A stretch of 64,000 bases of DNA, taken from the NCBI GenBank assembly GCA_020161935.1, contig JAIUNI010000016.1, forward strand, positions 62,001 through 126,000. Direction: 5' to 3'. Numbering within the stretch: position 1 is the stretch's first letter; every line of letters begins with the position of its first letter. This DNA is from Chloroflexota bacterium (lineage in GTDB: Bacteria > Chloroflexota > Anaerolineae > Aggregatilineales > Phototrophicaceae). Made by a program: the position numbers and the translations under genes. The notes beneath the pieces are model-generated. The model was given only the letters and a program-made list of their open reading frames with translations, was not told the origin of the DNA and ran no database searches. Below, in pieces: positions 34,529 to 43,664 of the stretch.

Positions 34529-34788
34529 CAGTTGAGCCATTGTTGAATGACCTCCTGCTCCAAATCGACGATCATCATTCTAACATGGTTTTGAGTCAAA
34601 ACTGGCAAAGCCATTCGTTTGAAAACACCGTTGTAGGCGTGTTCAGGGACCGCTAAATAGAGCGGAATTTCAATCCCGCGTTCTTGGAGAAGGGACTGGT
34701 AGACCAAATATTGATCTGCCGAGATGTGCCATCCGTCTTTCTGTAAGGCGCGTAGAATTTGAGGATGACACGAGTCGAATGCTGGCAT
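34528..34788 (-). CDS. xisH: XisH family protein lacking the nuclease-core segment
   Basis: An 86-residue XisH relative; full-length members are about 135-140 residues. The N-terminus (HPQILRALQKDGWHIS) and the C-terminal two thirds (QYLVYQSLLQERGIEIPLYL and QEVIQQWLN) match the family, but the roughly 50 residues normally between them are absent. That missing stretch carries the family's conserved Asp and Glu-x-Lys, which form the PD-(D/E)XK site. The frame is intact and coupling to xisI is kept. It starts three bases after the tsaD stop. Confidence 0.8.
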   Translation of the reverse strand: MPAFDSCHPQILRALQKDGWHISADQYLVYQSLLQERGIEIPLYLAVPEHAYNGVFKRMALPVLTQNHVRMMIVDLEQEVIQQWLN

Positions 34789-34791
34789 AAG

Positions 34792-35853
34792 TTACTCGCT
34801 GTAGGCATCGCTGGTCAGCGGCCACATGGGCTTCACATCCATATCAAGATCGCTGCGGAGGCCAGCCTCATAGCGATAATACGCCGCCGCGCCGATCATC
34901 GCACCGTTATCGGTACACAGGTTCAACGGCGGGTAGCGAACGGGTAAGGCACTTTCGGCACGTAAGCGGTGACGGAGAGCGCTGTTGGCGCTCACGCCGC
35001 CCGCGAGCAGAATCTCGGTGACATTGTGTTCTTTCGCGGCACGAACGGTTTTTTCGACCAGCACCCCGACGAGCGCATCCTGAAAACTAGCTGCCACATC
35101 GTTGACGGATATATCCGAGCGAATTTTGGGGTTCTTCTCCGGCCCGCGCTTCTTGCCGTCCGGCCCAACCTGCGGCACAGTCACTTCGCGCATCACGGCT
35201 GTCTTGAGGCCAGAGAAGCTGAAGTCGTAGCTCTCGTCGCGTTTGGAACGTGGGAAGTTATAGGCAGTCGCATTGCCCATCTGCGCGGCGCGTTCGATGT
35301 TCGGGCCGCCGGGGAACGGCAAACCGAGTACGCGCCCCACTTTGTCGAAGGCTTCACCCGCCGCGTCATCCAGCGTACCGCCTAGTCGCTCGTACTCGCC
35401 GTGGTTCTTCATCAACAGCAGTTCGGTATGCCCGCCGGAAACGATCAACACCAGCACCGGGAACACGATTTCGCGGTGCGGTTCACTGAGCCACAGGGAA
35501 TAAACATGGCCTTCAAGGTGGTTAATGCCCAGCAGCGGCTTACCGGTTGCCAGCGCCAGCCCTTTGGCGTAATTCACGCCGACCAGCAGCGACCCGACCA
35601 ACCCCGGCCCACGGGTGACGGCAATCGCATCCAATTTGTCGCAGCCGATGCCCGCGTCGGTAATCGCCTGGTCAACCACGGCGCTGATGGCCTCCACATG
35701 GGCGCGGGAGGCGAGTTCAGGGAACACACCGCCATAACGGGCGTGGAGGTCGATCTGGGTGGCAATAATATTCGAGACAATCGTGCGTCCATCGAGGACA
35801 ACGGCGGCTGCGGTTTCGTCGCAGGAACTTTCAATACCGAGGATGTAAGTCAT
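34792..35853 (-). CDS. tsaD: tRNA N6-adenosine threonylcarbamoyltransferase TsaD
   Basis: A 353-residue ASKHA-fold enzyme that places the threonylcarbamoyl group on A37 of ANN-decoding tRNAs, working with TsaB and TsaE. Motifs: MTYILGIESSCDETAAAVVL at the N-terminus, the metal-binding GINHLEGHVYS, VSGGHTELLL, DDAAGEAFDKVGR, and LLAGGVSANSALR. The ATG at 35853 matches the family start; a longer frame adds 18 unrelated residues. The xisH-xisI pair follows it with a 3-base gap, so a housekeeping gene and an accessory pair probably share a transcript. Confidence 0.95.
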   Translation of the reverse strand: MTYILGIESSCDETAAAVVLDGRTIVSNIIATQIDLHARYGGVFPELASRAHVEAISAVVDQAITDAGIGCDKLDAIAVTRGPGLVGSLLVGVNYAKGLALATGKPLLGINHLEGHVYSLWLSEPHREIVFPVLVLIVSGGHTELLLMKNHGEYERLGGTLDDAAGEAFDKVGRVLGLPFPGGPNIERAAQMGNATAYNFPRSKRDESYDFSFSGLKTAVMREVTVPQVGPDGKKRGPEKNPKIRSDISVNDVAASFQDALVGVLVEKTVRAAKEHNVTEILLAGGVSANSALRHRLRAESALPVRYPPLNLCTDNGAMIGAAAYYRYEAGLRSDLDMDVKPMWPLTSDAYSE

Positions 35854-35859
35854 TTTAGC

Positions 35860-35935
35860 TTGTAGTCCGTAGTCGATAGGTTTTATGGAAAGGCAACTCA
35901 CCGCCAAGACGCGGAGAACGCCAAGAAAGTATAAA
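35860..35935. repeat. GTAGTC word array and CGCCAAGACGC phrase
   Basis: TAGTCCGTAGTCGATAGG followed by CACCGCCAAGACGCGGAGAA and CGCCAAGAAAG. The same phrases occur near 7780, 8616, 28265, 57541, 57770 and in the 58 kb tandem repeat. Confidence 0.65.
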
Positions 35936-35957
35936 CATAATGCGAACTAAGGTTATT

Positions 35958-37301
35958 TTAGCTCACCTTTTCCACCAGCGGCGAGGGTTGAACCATACGC
36001 AGCGGCGCACGGTTGAGCAGCACGGCCAAGCTCACCCCACCAAACACCCACCAGATGCTGTCCAGCGGGAACAGGTAACGCGGGATGACGTATAGGATGA
36101 AGTGTGCTAACAGGCTATAGGCGATAAACCCTACCATCGGCAGGGCAACCCGCCAGTTACGTCGTACTAGCCACATGCCGATGAGTCCCGCAACAATGCC
36201 GACGTAGTGGAACACATAAATCGCCAACTTCGGCCAGAAGTTCTCCCCGCGCATCAACTGAAAGAGTCCGCTCATGCTGCGATCCGTCGAGAGCCAGCGC
36301 GAAGTCATGTCCTTCAGGCTGTCACCGGGGAAGAACACGGTGCCGTGCGGCTGCAAGATGGCGTTCGAAAGTTGGTTGACGCGGCTGGTCAGCCAACCGG
36401 GAATATCTGACAGGATCGAGTTGGAGGCGGCTTCCGCATACACCTGCTGCTGCTCGCCGGGGTCGGTGGGTAACGGCGCTTCTGACTGCTGTTCGAGCAG
36501 CGTGTCCGTCTGCTGCGGCCCCTGCCAGCCGTTATCCATCGCGCCCAGCGCCACAAACGCGGCAAAGCCCTGCGCGGCAATGATCGTCTGCCCCCACTTC
36601 AGGCGGTTATAAATCGTCCACGGCGAAAGGGTAATGATGAACGCCACTAATACCGTCAGACCGAGTTGCAGGCCACGCCGCCAGCCATAGACCATCACGA
36701 GATGAATGCCCAAACCCAGCGGGAAGGCCAGCAGCACGGCACGGGTCAGCGTGGCGATGCCGAACACAACCCCGACCAGCGCCATCAGCAAAACCTGTCG
36801 TGGTTTGAGGGGGGCTGCTTGATACCGGTCGATGGTGGCACAGTACAACCAGAAGCCGCCCGTGAGGATAAATACGAACAGCGTTTCGGTGAAGATTTGT
36901 CCGCTTTCGATAATGAACACGGGTGAAACCGCCAGCACCGCCGCCGCGACCAATCCTGAGCGAGCATCGCGACCGATCAGCCACGCCAGCCTGTAGACGA
37001 AGTAGCAGGTGAGGGTACTCAGAACCGCTTGCAGCAGCCGAATGAGCAAGACGGCGGTACCGGGTTCGGCAACCAACTGCGGTATGCCCACGAACACCAG
37101 ATACACCGGGCCGGAGGGGATGACGGCGGGTTCAGCGTTCCGCACCAGCCCAAGCCCATACTCCAAATACCACCAGCTATCCCCGCCGCGTTCGCTGTAC
37201 ATGCCTGCGCGTTCCAGCGGAAGCGCGTGCGCCAGCCGCAGCCCAAACGCCAGCAGGAGGATGCCCCATAACAGATAACGCTGTTTTAACGTTGTTTTCA
37301 G
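35958..37301 (-). CDS. GT39-like (ArnT/PMT type) membrane glycosyltransferase, probable CTG start
   Basis: A multi-span membrane glycosyltransferase using a lipid-linked sugar donor. The first ATG (37202) would give 414 residues, but it leaves out the expected first helix. The frame stays open upstream to a TGA at 37305-37307, and the extension LKTTLKQRYLLWGILLLAFG is a proper N-terminal membrane span leading into AGMYSERGGDSWWYLEYG, where the catalytic aspartate lies in this family. The only plausible start is CTG at 37301, with GGAG 9 bases before it, giving 447 residues. About ten further helices follow. The acceptor is unknown. Confidence 0.8.
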   Translation of the reverse strand: MKTTLKQRYLLWGILLLAFGLRLAHALPLERAGMYSERGGDSWWYLEYGLGLVRNAEPAVIPSGPVYLVFVGIPQLVAEPGTAVLLIRLLQAVLSTLTCYFVYRLAWLIGRDARSGLVAAAVLAVSPVFIIESGQIFTETLFVFILTGGFWLYCATIDRYQAAPLKPRQVLLMALVGVVFGIATLTRAVLLAFPLGLGIHLVMVYGWRRGLQLGLTVLVAFIITLSPWTIYNRLKWGQTIIAAQGFAAFVALGAMDNGWQGPQQTDTLLEQQSEAPLPTDPGEQQQVYAEAASNSILSDIPGWLTSRVNQLSNAILQPHGTVFFPGDSLKDMTSRWLSTDRSMSGLFQLMRGENFWPKLAIYVFHYVGIVAGLIGMWLVRRNWRVALPMVGFIAYSLLAHFILYVIPRYLFPLDSIWWVFGGVSLAVLLNRAPLRMVQPSPLVEKVS

Positions 37302-37483
37302 TTCTCAATACTCCGGCAGCCGCAATGGTAAACAGCTTATTATTGTATCCAATCCCATGAACCAGTGCGTAGTGACAACTTCTGAGGCGGCTTCATAGGA
37401 GTGCTTGTGAGTATTTGCTGAATAGGAACATCCAAAAATAATGAAGACACCGTTTACAGAGTACAATGGAATAATGAGAAAAT

Positions 37484-37514
37484 TTGAACACTTTCATCAT
37501 GAAAGCGGTATACT
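37484..37514 (+). promoter_or_regulatory. candidate promoter of the lipoprotein-FtsH locus
   Basis: TTGAAC at 37484-37489 and TATACT at 37509-37514 with a 19-base spacer, 37 bases before the ATG at 37551. The spacer is longer than ideal, so this is tentative. Confidence 0.4.
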
Positions 37515-37550
37515 GTTCTAATCCTAAGTGCTGAAAGCGTGGTATAGCGT

Positions 37551-38216
37551 ATGAAATGGAACGTGCGGGTCGCGGCATTTTTAGTGATAGCTGTTTTGGC
37601 AGGTTCAGGATGCAGCGCTTTACCGGGGCTGCGGGTGTTAGCCGGACAGGATACCGGTGAAGCCGCCGAAAACCGCCTGGTCGAAACCACAGAACTGGTG
37701 ATGGCGAATAAATCCGGTAATGGCGACCCTACCCTGAACGCTGCCGCTGACCGCATCGAAACAGCCGCCGCTGGTACGGTTGATATTATCGAAATACGCA
37801 ATGATCTGAATACGCGCACTTTCCAAGTGTATGCGCTGTATATACCGATTTCTGACGGCACGAGTCCGACGGAAGTCAACCGCGAACGGCGCATCTTCGA
37901 ACTCATTTGGCGCGGGGTGATGGATCAGAGCATCGGCGCAGAAAGTATTAACGTTTCGCTCGTGCTGCCCCAGCAATTCTCCACTATCGACAATGGGCAG
38001 AGTTTCATCGGGTTTATCATCTCGACCGGGACGATTGCACGGGATGAAGCGCTGCTGTACCTCGAACAAGGCGCACCCAGCCTGAACAACTTTGTCAACC
38101 TCATCACCGATGGTACGCTGGCCTACGACCAACCCGACTCAACCACCTTATATAACGGCACGCCCAACCATCCCGTATTCATGATTGACCAAATGTTAGC
38201 CGCTTTGGGGAATTAG
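37551..38216 (+). CDS. putative exported lipoprotein of unknown function
   Basis: A 221-residue protein with a signal peptide (MKWNVRVAAFLVIAVLAGSG) ending at a cysteine, residue 21. The lipobox (AGSGC) is looser than consensus, so lipidation is likely but not certain. The mature part begins with a short linker, then a mixed alpha/beta region with NDLNTRTFQVYALYIPISDG and a C-terminal DQMLAALGN. No known domain recognised. It is the first gene of a plus-strand run and precedes the first FtsH-like gene by 68 bases, so it may be a partner or substrate-recognition factor of those proteases; this is inference. Confidence 0.7.
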   Translation: MKWNVRVAAFLVIAVLAGSGCSALPGLRVLAGQDTGEAAENRLVETTELVMANKSGNGDPTLNAAADRIETAAAGTVDIIEIRNDLNTRTFQVYALYIPISDGTSPTEVNRERRIFELIWRGVMDQSIGAESINVSLVLPQQFSTIDNGQSFIGFIISTGTIARDEALLYLEQGAPSLNNFVNLITDGTLAYDQPDSTTLYNGTPNHPVFMIDQMLAALGN

Positions 38217-38284
38217 CCAAGAGGCGAAATCTACCCGAAAGGATTGATGCTTACCGTAAGCCGAGTATTGAGGAAGATTGACCT

Positions 38285-40204
38285 ATGAGCATCGTGAAAC
38301 CGGAGATCGATAACAAGCTCGCAACCCCGCGTCGAGTGTATGCGTGGGAAAATGAAGAAACGCGCGTCCAGCAGCGGCAAAAACTCCGCTACCGCCTCAT
38401 GCGCTTTTTTACCCTTTGGCGCATTATCCTAATCGTGTTCATGGCGGCGTTGTTGTTGGATGCATCGTTTACACGCAGCCTCCTCCAATTCATTGATAAC
38501 ACGGCTACCGTCCTCCTCGAAGCCTTCTCGATTGATCTCACCAACCTCACGCAAACGTTGATCCGTTTGTTCATCGGCATCACGGTCGCGATAGGGCAGT
38601 TTGCGCTTATTTTCTGGTTCCTCGGTAATGCACGTACCTATACCATTTGGCCCGGTGGCAGCAGTGAAGGCATCGGATTTGATGACTATCGCGGCCAACC
38701 TGAACTCTTGGAACAGGCACAGCAAATCGTTAAATTGCTGCGCGGCGTGCGTGTGTTCGAAGAGTCGGGTGGTGAACCCCTCAATGGTCTCTTGTTGGAA
38801 GGCCCACCCGGTACCGGTAAAACGCGCCTAGCACAGGCCATCAGTACCGAAGCGGGTGTGCCATTTTTCTACATTGACGCATCATCCTTGAACTCGATGT
38901 TCATGGGTATCGCACCCATGAAGGTCATGAACTTGTACAAGAAAGCCCGTGCCGCCTCAAAAGACTACGGCGCTGCCATCATCTTCATCGACGAAATTGA
39001 TGCCATCGGTTCGCGCGGTGGGGTTGCGACCACGGGACAGCGTGACGAACGCGATCCATTTGTCGAACCAGCTAACCGGCTGCCTATTATGTTTGGCATG
39101 GGAAACAATTCGGGTTTGGTCAGCACCCTGTTGGTTGAAATGGACGGTTTTAACGCCGAACATGGCTCCTGGGCTAAACGCCGTGCGTGGTTCTATAAGT
39201 ACATTTTAGGACGCAAACCGCCCAAGCCGCAGCGCCGTTTGTTGACGATTGGAGCGACCAACCGTTTAACGTCGCTTGACCCCGCGCTCCTGCGTGCGGG
39301 ACGCTTCGATAAGAAGATCCGGGTGGATATACCCGATATGGATGGTCGCCGTGAACTATTTGATTACTACCTTTCAAAGTTCAAGCATGATGATACGGTC
39401 GACTCGCTGATTTTAGCCTCCGAGACACCCTACTACACACCGGCAGACATCAAGCACCTCGTTAATGAAGCACTGCGTTATGCCATGTACGATGGGCGTG
39501 ATTATGTAACCATGAATGATGTACGGCAGGCGCAGCCGGAACACGAAATGGGTCTACGCCAGCCGATTAAGAATTTAGCACCAGAAGATGAGTATCGTTT
39601 AGCTGCCCATGAAGTGGGTCATGCGCTCGCAGTACGCATTTTTCGCCCTAACTACCGGATCGCCCGGCTTACGATTATCGCGCAGGGCGGCGCACATGGT
39701 TACATGCTGGCATATCCGGCAACCGAGGAGTTCGATTACCTCACTACCTATGACAGTTTGATGAGCGATTTACGGGTTTCAGTTGGTGGTCGAGCTGGAG
39801 AATTGGAGTTCGTGGGTGAACAATCGCAGAGTTTGGGTGTTGGTACAGGATGGGGCGATAGCAGCGACTTTGGTCAGATTCGCCGTGTCTTGTGGCAGAT
39901 GGCACAGGCGGGTATGTTTGGTCCATTGGGAGCAAATTTAGGCAGTACAAATTATACGCCTGAAATGTCTGAAGAAATGGAAAATGCCTTCCGCACAGTA
40001 CTCGAAGATGTGCGCCTTTCCTTCCGACTGCACAAGGAAATGGGCGAAGCATTGATTAAGCTCATTCTTGAAAAGAAAGAAATGTTCGCTGATGAAATCG
40101 AGCAATTCTTCGACCAATATGGGCTATATACCCCGAAAGTTGATCTTGATCCGTATCGCAAGATCGAGACAGTAGTCGGAGGCAAAGCAAATGACCAACG
40201 TTAA
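38285..40204 (+). CDS. FtsH-like membrane AAA+ zinc metalloprotease, first of a tandem pair
   Basis: A 639-residue protein. Two membrane spans lie in residues 40-125 (IILIVFMAALLLDASF and LFIGITVAIGQFALIFWFL), a short insertion between them. The AAA domain has Walker A GPPGTGKT from residue 173, Walker B IIFIDEIDAIGSRGG, and the second region of homology GATNRLTSLDPALLRAGRFD. The peptidase domain has HEVGH at 442-446 and a candidate third zinc ligand in SSDFGQIRR. Compared with classical FtsH the region between the Walker B helix and the SRH has an extra stretch rich in aromatics (RAWFYKYILG). It degrades membrane or cytosolic proteins in other bacteria. It overlaps the next gene by 14 bases. 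Confidence 0.9.
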   Translation: MSIVKPEIDNKLATPRRVYAWENEETRVQQRQKLRYRLMRFFTLWRIILIVFMAALLLDASFTRSLLQFIDNTATVLLEAFSIDLTNLTQTLIRLFIGITVAIGQFALIFWFLGNARTYTIWPGGSSEGIGFDDYRGQPELLEQAQQIVKLLRGVRVFEESGGEPLNGLLLEGPPGTGKTRLAQAISTEAGVPFFYIDASSLNSMFMGIAPMKVMNLYKKARAASKDYGAAIIFIDEIDAIGSRGGVATTGQRDERDPFVEPANRLPIMFGMGNNSGLVSTLLVEMDGFNAEHGSWAKRRAWFYKYILGRKPPKPQRRLLTIGATNRLTSLDPALLRAGRFDKKIRVDIPDMDGRRELFDYYLSKFKHDDTVDSLILASETPYYTPADIKHLVNEALRYAMYDGRDYVTMNDVRQAQPEHEMGLRQPIKNLAPEDEYRLAAHEVGHALAVRIFRPNYRIARLTIIAQGGAHGYMLAYPATEEFDYLTTYDSLMSDLRVSVGGRAGELEFVGEQSQSLGVGTGWGDSSDFGQIRRVLWQMAQAGMFGPLGANLGSTNYTPEMSEEMENAFRTVLEDVRLSFRLHKEMGEALIKLILEKKEMFADEIEQFFDQYGLYTPKVDLDPYRKIETVVGGKANDQR

Positions 40205-42053
40205 AAATGCGCCCAACCAACCCTTTATCAACACCAAAGGTCAATGGAACTGGGAAGACGAAGAAACGCTCGTTGATCAGCGTAACCGGCTACCGAACCG
40301 TGTCGCTCGTTTCCTGCGAAGCGGCTGGATATGGAAGACAATCCTAACTGCTTTCATCATCGGTTTGTTTGTTCCCAGTGTCATGACACTATTGCTGACC
40401 ATTCTGGGCCTCGTGATCTCGGTTGGGGTGTTCATGCTGACCATCGTCGTGCAGTTTGTCGCCATTTTCTGGTTCCTTAGCCGTTCACGCACTTATGAGA
40501 TTATGCCCGGCAGTGAAGGGGTCAGCTTTGCGGATTACAAAGGTCAACCGGAATTACTCGACCAAGCGAGACAAATCGTCACGCTGCTACGTGGCGTGAG
40601 TACATTCGAAAAAGCCGGTGGTCAACCGCTGACTGGTATTCTTTTGGAAGGCCCCCCCGGTACTGGTAAAACATGGCTGGCAAAGGCTATTAGTACTGAA
40701 GCAGGGGTTCCATTCTTTTACGTCGATACATCATCCTTGCAAGGCATGTTCGTCGGTACAGGTGCGTTAAAAGTATCGAGTATGTTTCGGAAGGCACGTA
40801 CAGCCGCTAAACAATTTGGTGCTGCCGTCATCTTCCTCGATGAAATTGACACCGTTGGTTCGCGTGGTGGGGTGAGTACAGTCGGTGGCGGGCAAAATGG
40901 CGGTATGGGTATGGGCGGTGATATGAGCGGTTTGCTCAGTACCTTACTCGTACAGATGGACGGTTTTAGCTCCGAACATGGTTGGCGTGCAAATCTAAAA
41001 GCACGTTTCTACCGCCTCGTGCTGCGCCGTGACCCACCGAAGCCGGAAAAGCGAGTTCTCATTATCGGCGCAACCAACCGCGTTGCCGCACTTGACCCGG
41101 CCTTGCTGCGCCCCGGTCGTTTCGACAAGAAGCTGCGGGTTGACCCGCCGGATATGCAAGGGCGTATTGATATTTTTAAGTATTATCTGACGAAGATGGC
41201 TCATGATGACAGCATGGCTCCAGCCGTTTTGGCGACTGAAACGCCCGGTTATAGTCCAGCAGACATTAAATACCTGTTGAACGAATCCCTGCGTTATGCC
41301 TTATTTAAAGGCCGTTCGTATATCACCTATGATGATTTCCGTTTAGCGCAACCTGAGCATGAAATGGGTATTCGTTCGCCAATCAAACATATGTCGCAGG
41401 AAGCCAAACGACGCTTGGCCTACCATGAAGCGGGTCATACGTTGGCTGTCCGGTTGTTCATGCCGCATCACCGGATTGCTCGTATTACTATCATCCGACA
41501 GGGACAAGCCTTTGGGCATGTGTCGCATTATCCGGCGCAAGATATGTATCAAGGGATGCAGACCATCAAGAAACTAGAAGACCGGATGAAAGTTTCGGTT
41601 GCAGGGAAAGCAGCAGAGATCGAATTTTGTGGTTTGGGTGAGCAGACACTCGGCGTAGGCGGTGATTTCGCCAACATTCGTTCGAGGCTTTGGCAGATGG
41701 CGATGGCCGGTATGCTAGGGCCGTTAGGTGGTGCGCTGGGTCGCCCACAGGATACAGCACAAACTGGTGGTACAGGCACGTCTGCACCTTCGCCGGAGAT
41801 GGCACGAGCGATGGAAGAAGAGTTCCAGAAAATACTCAAAGAATGCCGTAAAGCACTGCGCGACAATGGGCATATCATGAATGCTCTAGTCGAAAGGCTA
41901 ATGGCAAAAGGCGAGATATTGGCTGATGAAGTGCGAGCGTTCTTCGACGAGTATGGCTTGCACACCCCTGACCCAAGATTGATTGAGGACGATATTGAGA
42001 TTGTGCCGCCCCAGATTACACAAGGTCCGATTGTCGCAACTTCAAATCATTAA
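40191..42053 (+). CDS. FtsH-like membrane AAA+ zinc metalloprotease, second of a tandem pair
   Basis: A 620-residue paralogue of the preceding protein with the same order: two membrane spans (about residues 45-100), Walker A GPPGTGK from residue 154, Walker B VIFLDEIDTVGSRGG, SRH GATNRVAALDPALLRPGRFD, HEAGH at 412-416, and GGDFANIRS for the third zinc ligand. The same aromatic insertion is present (KARFYRLVLRR). A Gly/Met-rich loop (GGGQNGGMGMGGDMSG) precedes the SRH, and a Thr/Gly-rich insert (QTGGTGTSAPSPE) lies in the peptidase helix region. Both active sites look intact, so the pair may form a mixed hexamer. The start lies inside the end of the first gene, implying coupling. Confidence 0.9.
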   Translation: MTNVKNAPNQPFINTKGQWNWEDEETLVDQRNRLPNRVARFLRSGWIWKTILTAFIIGLFVPSVMTLLLTILGLVISVGVFMLTIVVQFVAIFWFLSRSRTYEIMPGSEGVSFADYKGQPELLDQARQIVTLLRGVSTFEKAGGQPLTGILLEGPPGTGKTWLAKAISTEAGVPFFYVDTSSLQGMFVGTGALKVSSMFRKARTAAKQFGAAVIFLDEIDTVGSRGGVSTVGGGQNGGMGMGGDMSGLLSTLLVQMDGFSSEHGWRANLKARFYRLVLRRDPPKPEKRVLIIGATNRVAALDPALLRPGRFDKKLRVDPPDMQGRIDIFKYYLTKMAHDDSMAPAVLATETPGYSPADIKYLLNESLRYALFKGRSYITYDDFRLAQPEHEMGIRSPIKHMSQEAKRRLAYHEAGHTLAVRLFMPHHRIARITIIRQGQAFGHVSHYPAQDMYQGMQTIKKLEDRMKVSVAGKAAEIEFCGLGEQTLGVGGDFANIRSRLWQMAMAGMLGPLGGALGRPQDTAQTGGTGTSAPSPEMARAMEEEFQKILKECRKALRDNGHIMNALVERLMAKGEILADEVRAFFDEYGLHTPDPRLIEDDIEIVPPQITQGPIVATSNH

Positions 42054-42064
42054 CTATGCTCATC

Positions 42065-42091
42065 AAGGGGCGGCAGCACAACCGCCCCTTA
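42065..42091. repeat. REP-like palindrome
   Basis: AAGGGGCGG / CCGCCCCTT arms with a short loop, between the second FtsH-like gene and the VWA gene. It resembles the TGTAGGG family in arm style but lacks the exact head; it could also end part of the upstream transcript. Confidence 0.6.
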
Positions 42092-42198
42092 CATACTGCC
42101 CCTATAGCCAGTTTCCCCAATGTCTGCTGATGCGTTACGATTGAGAGATCGACAAGCATCAGCTTTCCGTCCGTTTGGTTTGATGAGGACTCTTCAAC

Positions 42199-43581
42199 AT
42201 GGACAAACGTATGGTGCAATTTATCCGGGCGATGCGTGCGGCGGGTGTGCGAATTTCCCTCGCCGAAAGCCAAGACGCGATGTTCGGTGTACAGGCCGTT
42301 GGCGCGGGCAACCGTGATGCCTTCCGCTCGACATTACGGGCGACGCTCGTCAAAGAAGCTCGCGATCAAGGCACGTTCGATTATTTCTTCCCCCTATTCT
42401 TCGGCAACAACCAGCCGCCGATGAATAACATACCAGATAACCTAACGCCGGAAGATCAACAGAAACTTCAGGACGCGCTGCAATCGCTGATGGGCAACAT
42501 GGATGCCCTCAAAGACTTGCTGCGCCAGATGCTGGAAGGCCGCCCGTTCAGCAAAGAGCAGCTTGACCAGATGGGCGACCAAGCCGGTATGCAGCAGGGC
42601 AGCGAGATGTACCAGCGCCAGTGGTTCGAACGTCGCATGAACCGGCAGGCGGGCATGAACCAGCTTCAAGAGTTGATCGAGCAACTGCTCCAAGAACTCG
42701 AAGCGATGGGCATGAGCGACGAGGCGCTAGAGGATTTACGCCAGCAGCTCCAAGAAAACGCGCAGGGACTTTCCGAGCAAATCTCACAGTACGCCGGTGC
42801 AACCCTCGCCGAGCGCATGGGCGAAAAAGAACCGGAACCGAAGCCCGACTTGCTGGATGTCCCCTTCTCCGGCCTCAGCCAGAACGATGTGGATGCCATC
42901 CGCGACGAAATCCGCAGGCTGGCCGCTCGCCTCCGCAGCCGTGCCTCCCTGCGCCAGCGCCGCGCCAACGCCGGTGAAATGGACCCGCGCAAGATGATGC
43001 GCCGCAATATGCGCTACGGTGGCGTGCCGATTGAGATGAAGTTCCACACCCACCACGTCAAGCCGCGCCTCGTGCTGATTTGCGACATCAGCACGTCGAT
43101 GCGCTACTGTGCCGAGTTCTTGCTCACGTTGGTCTATGAGCTGCAAGATGTGGTCGCCAAAACCGACAGCTTCATCTTCATCAGCGACATGGTGGACATC
43201 AGCATGACGTTCAATGAGAAGCAGCCGCAGGAAGCCGTGCAGCAGGTGCTGTACGAAAACCCGCCCGGTTACTACAGCACCGACCTCGGCAACGGCCTCA
43301 AGACCTTCCAGCGCGACCACATGGGCAAGGTCGGCAGCAAAACCACCGTCATCGTGCTGGGTGACGGACGCAACAACTACAACGACCCGCAAATCGGTAT
43401 CGCGGCGGATATGCAGCGCCACGCGCGGCGGGTGCTGTGGTTCTGCCCGGAGCCGCCGAGCCAGTGGGGAACGGGTGACAGCGACATGCACCGTTACGCG
43501 CAAGTCTCAAGCGGCGTGTATATGGTCAGCAACCTGCGCGAACTTGCCAACGCCGTCGATGCTATCCTGACGGACGGATAA
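42199..43581 (+). CDS. CoxE-like VWA-domain protein
   Basis: A 460-residue cytoplasmic protein. The N-terminus (MVQFIRAMRAAGVRISLAES) and the first 250 residues are helical and rich in Gln/Met/Glu (DALKDLLRQMLEGRPFSKEQ), as in CoxE-like proteins. The VWA domain starts near 285: LICDISTSMRYC gives the metal-dependent adhesion motif D-x-S-x-S at Asp296, Ser298, Ser300, followed by FIFISDMVDIS and VIVLGDGRNNYN. CoxE-like proteins normally pair with a MoxR-type AAA ATPase (CoxD); here the adjacent AAA proteins are FtsH-like proteases, which is unusual. Probable role: chaperone-type assembly or activation factor. Confidence 0.87.
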   Translation: MDKRMVQFIRAMRAAGVRISLAESQDAMFGVQAVGAGNRDAFRSTLRATLVKEARDQGTFDYFFPLFFGNNQPPMNNIPDNLTPEDQQKLQDALQSLMGNMDALKDLLRQMLEGRPFSKEQLDQMGDQAGMQQGSEMYQRQWFERRMNRQAGMNQLQELIEQLLQELEAMGMSDEALEDLRQQLQENAQGLSEQISQYAGATLAERMGEKEPEPKPDLLDVPFSGLSQNDVDAIRDEIRRLAARLRSRASLRQRRANAGEMDPRKMMRRNMRYGGVPIEMKFHTHHVKPRLVLICDISTSMRYCAEFLLTLVYELQDVVAKTDSFIFISDMVDISMTFNEKQPQEAVQQVLYENPPGYYSTDLGNGLKTFQRDHMGKVGSKTTVIVLGDGRNNYNDPQIGIAADMQRHARRVLWFCPEPPSQWGTGDSDMHRYAQVSSGVYMVSNLRELANAVDAILTDG

Positions 43582-43616
43582 GTTAAGGCTCGACAACCCA
43601 ATATCAGTCGATAATA

Positions 43617-43645
43617 AAAGAGGGGCGCGAGTCCCTCTTTGTTTG
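43617..43645 (+). terminator. rho-independent terminator after the VWA gene
   Basis: AAAGAGGG and CCCTCTTT pair around a 8-base loop, followed by TTTGTTTGTT, 36 bases after the VWA stop and 20 before the next start. Confidence 0.8.
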
Positions 43646-43664
43646 TTGAGTTGCAGGTGATGTT

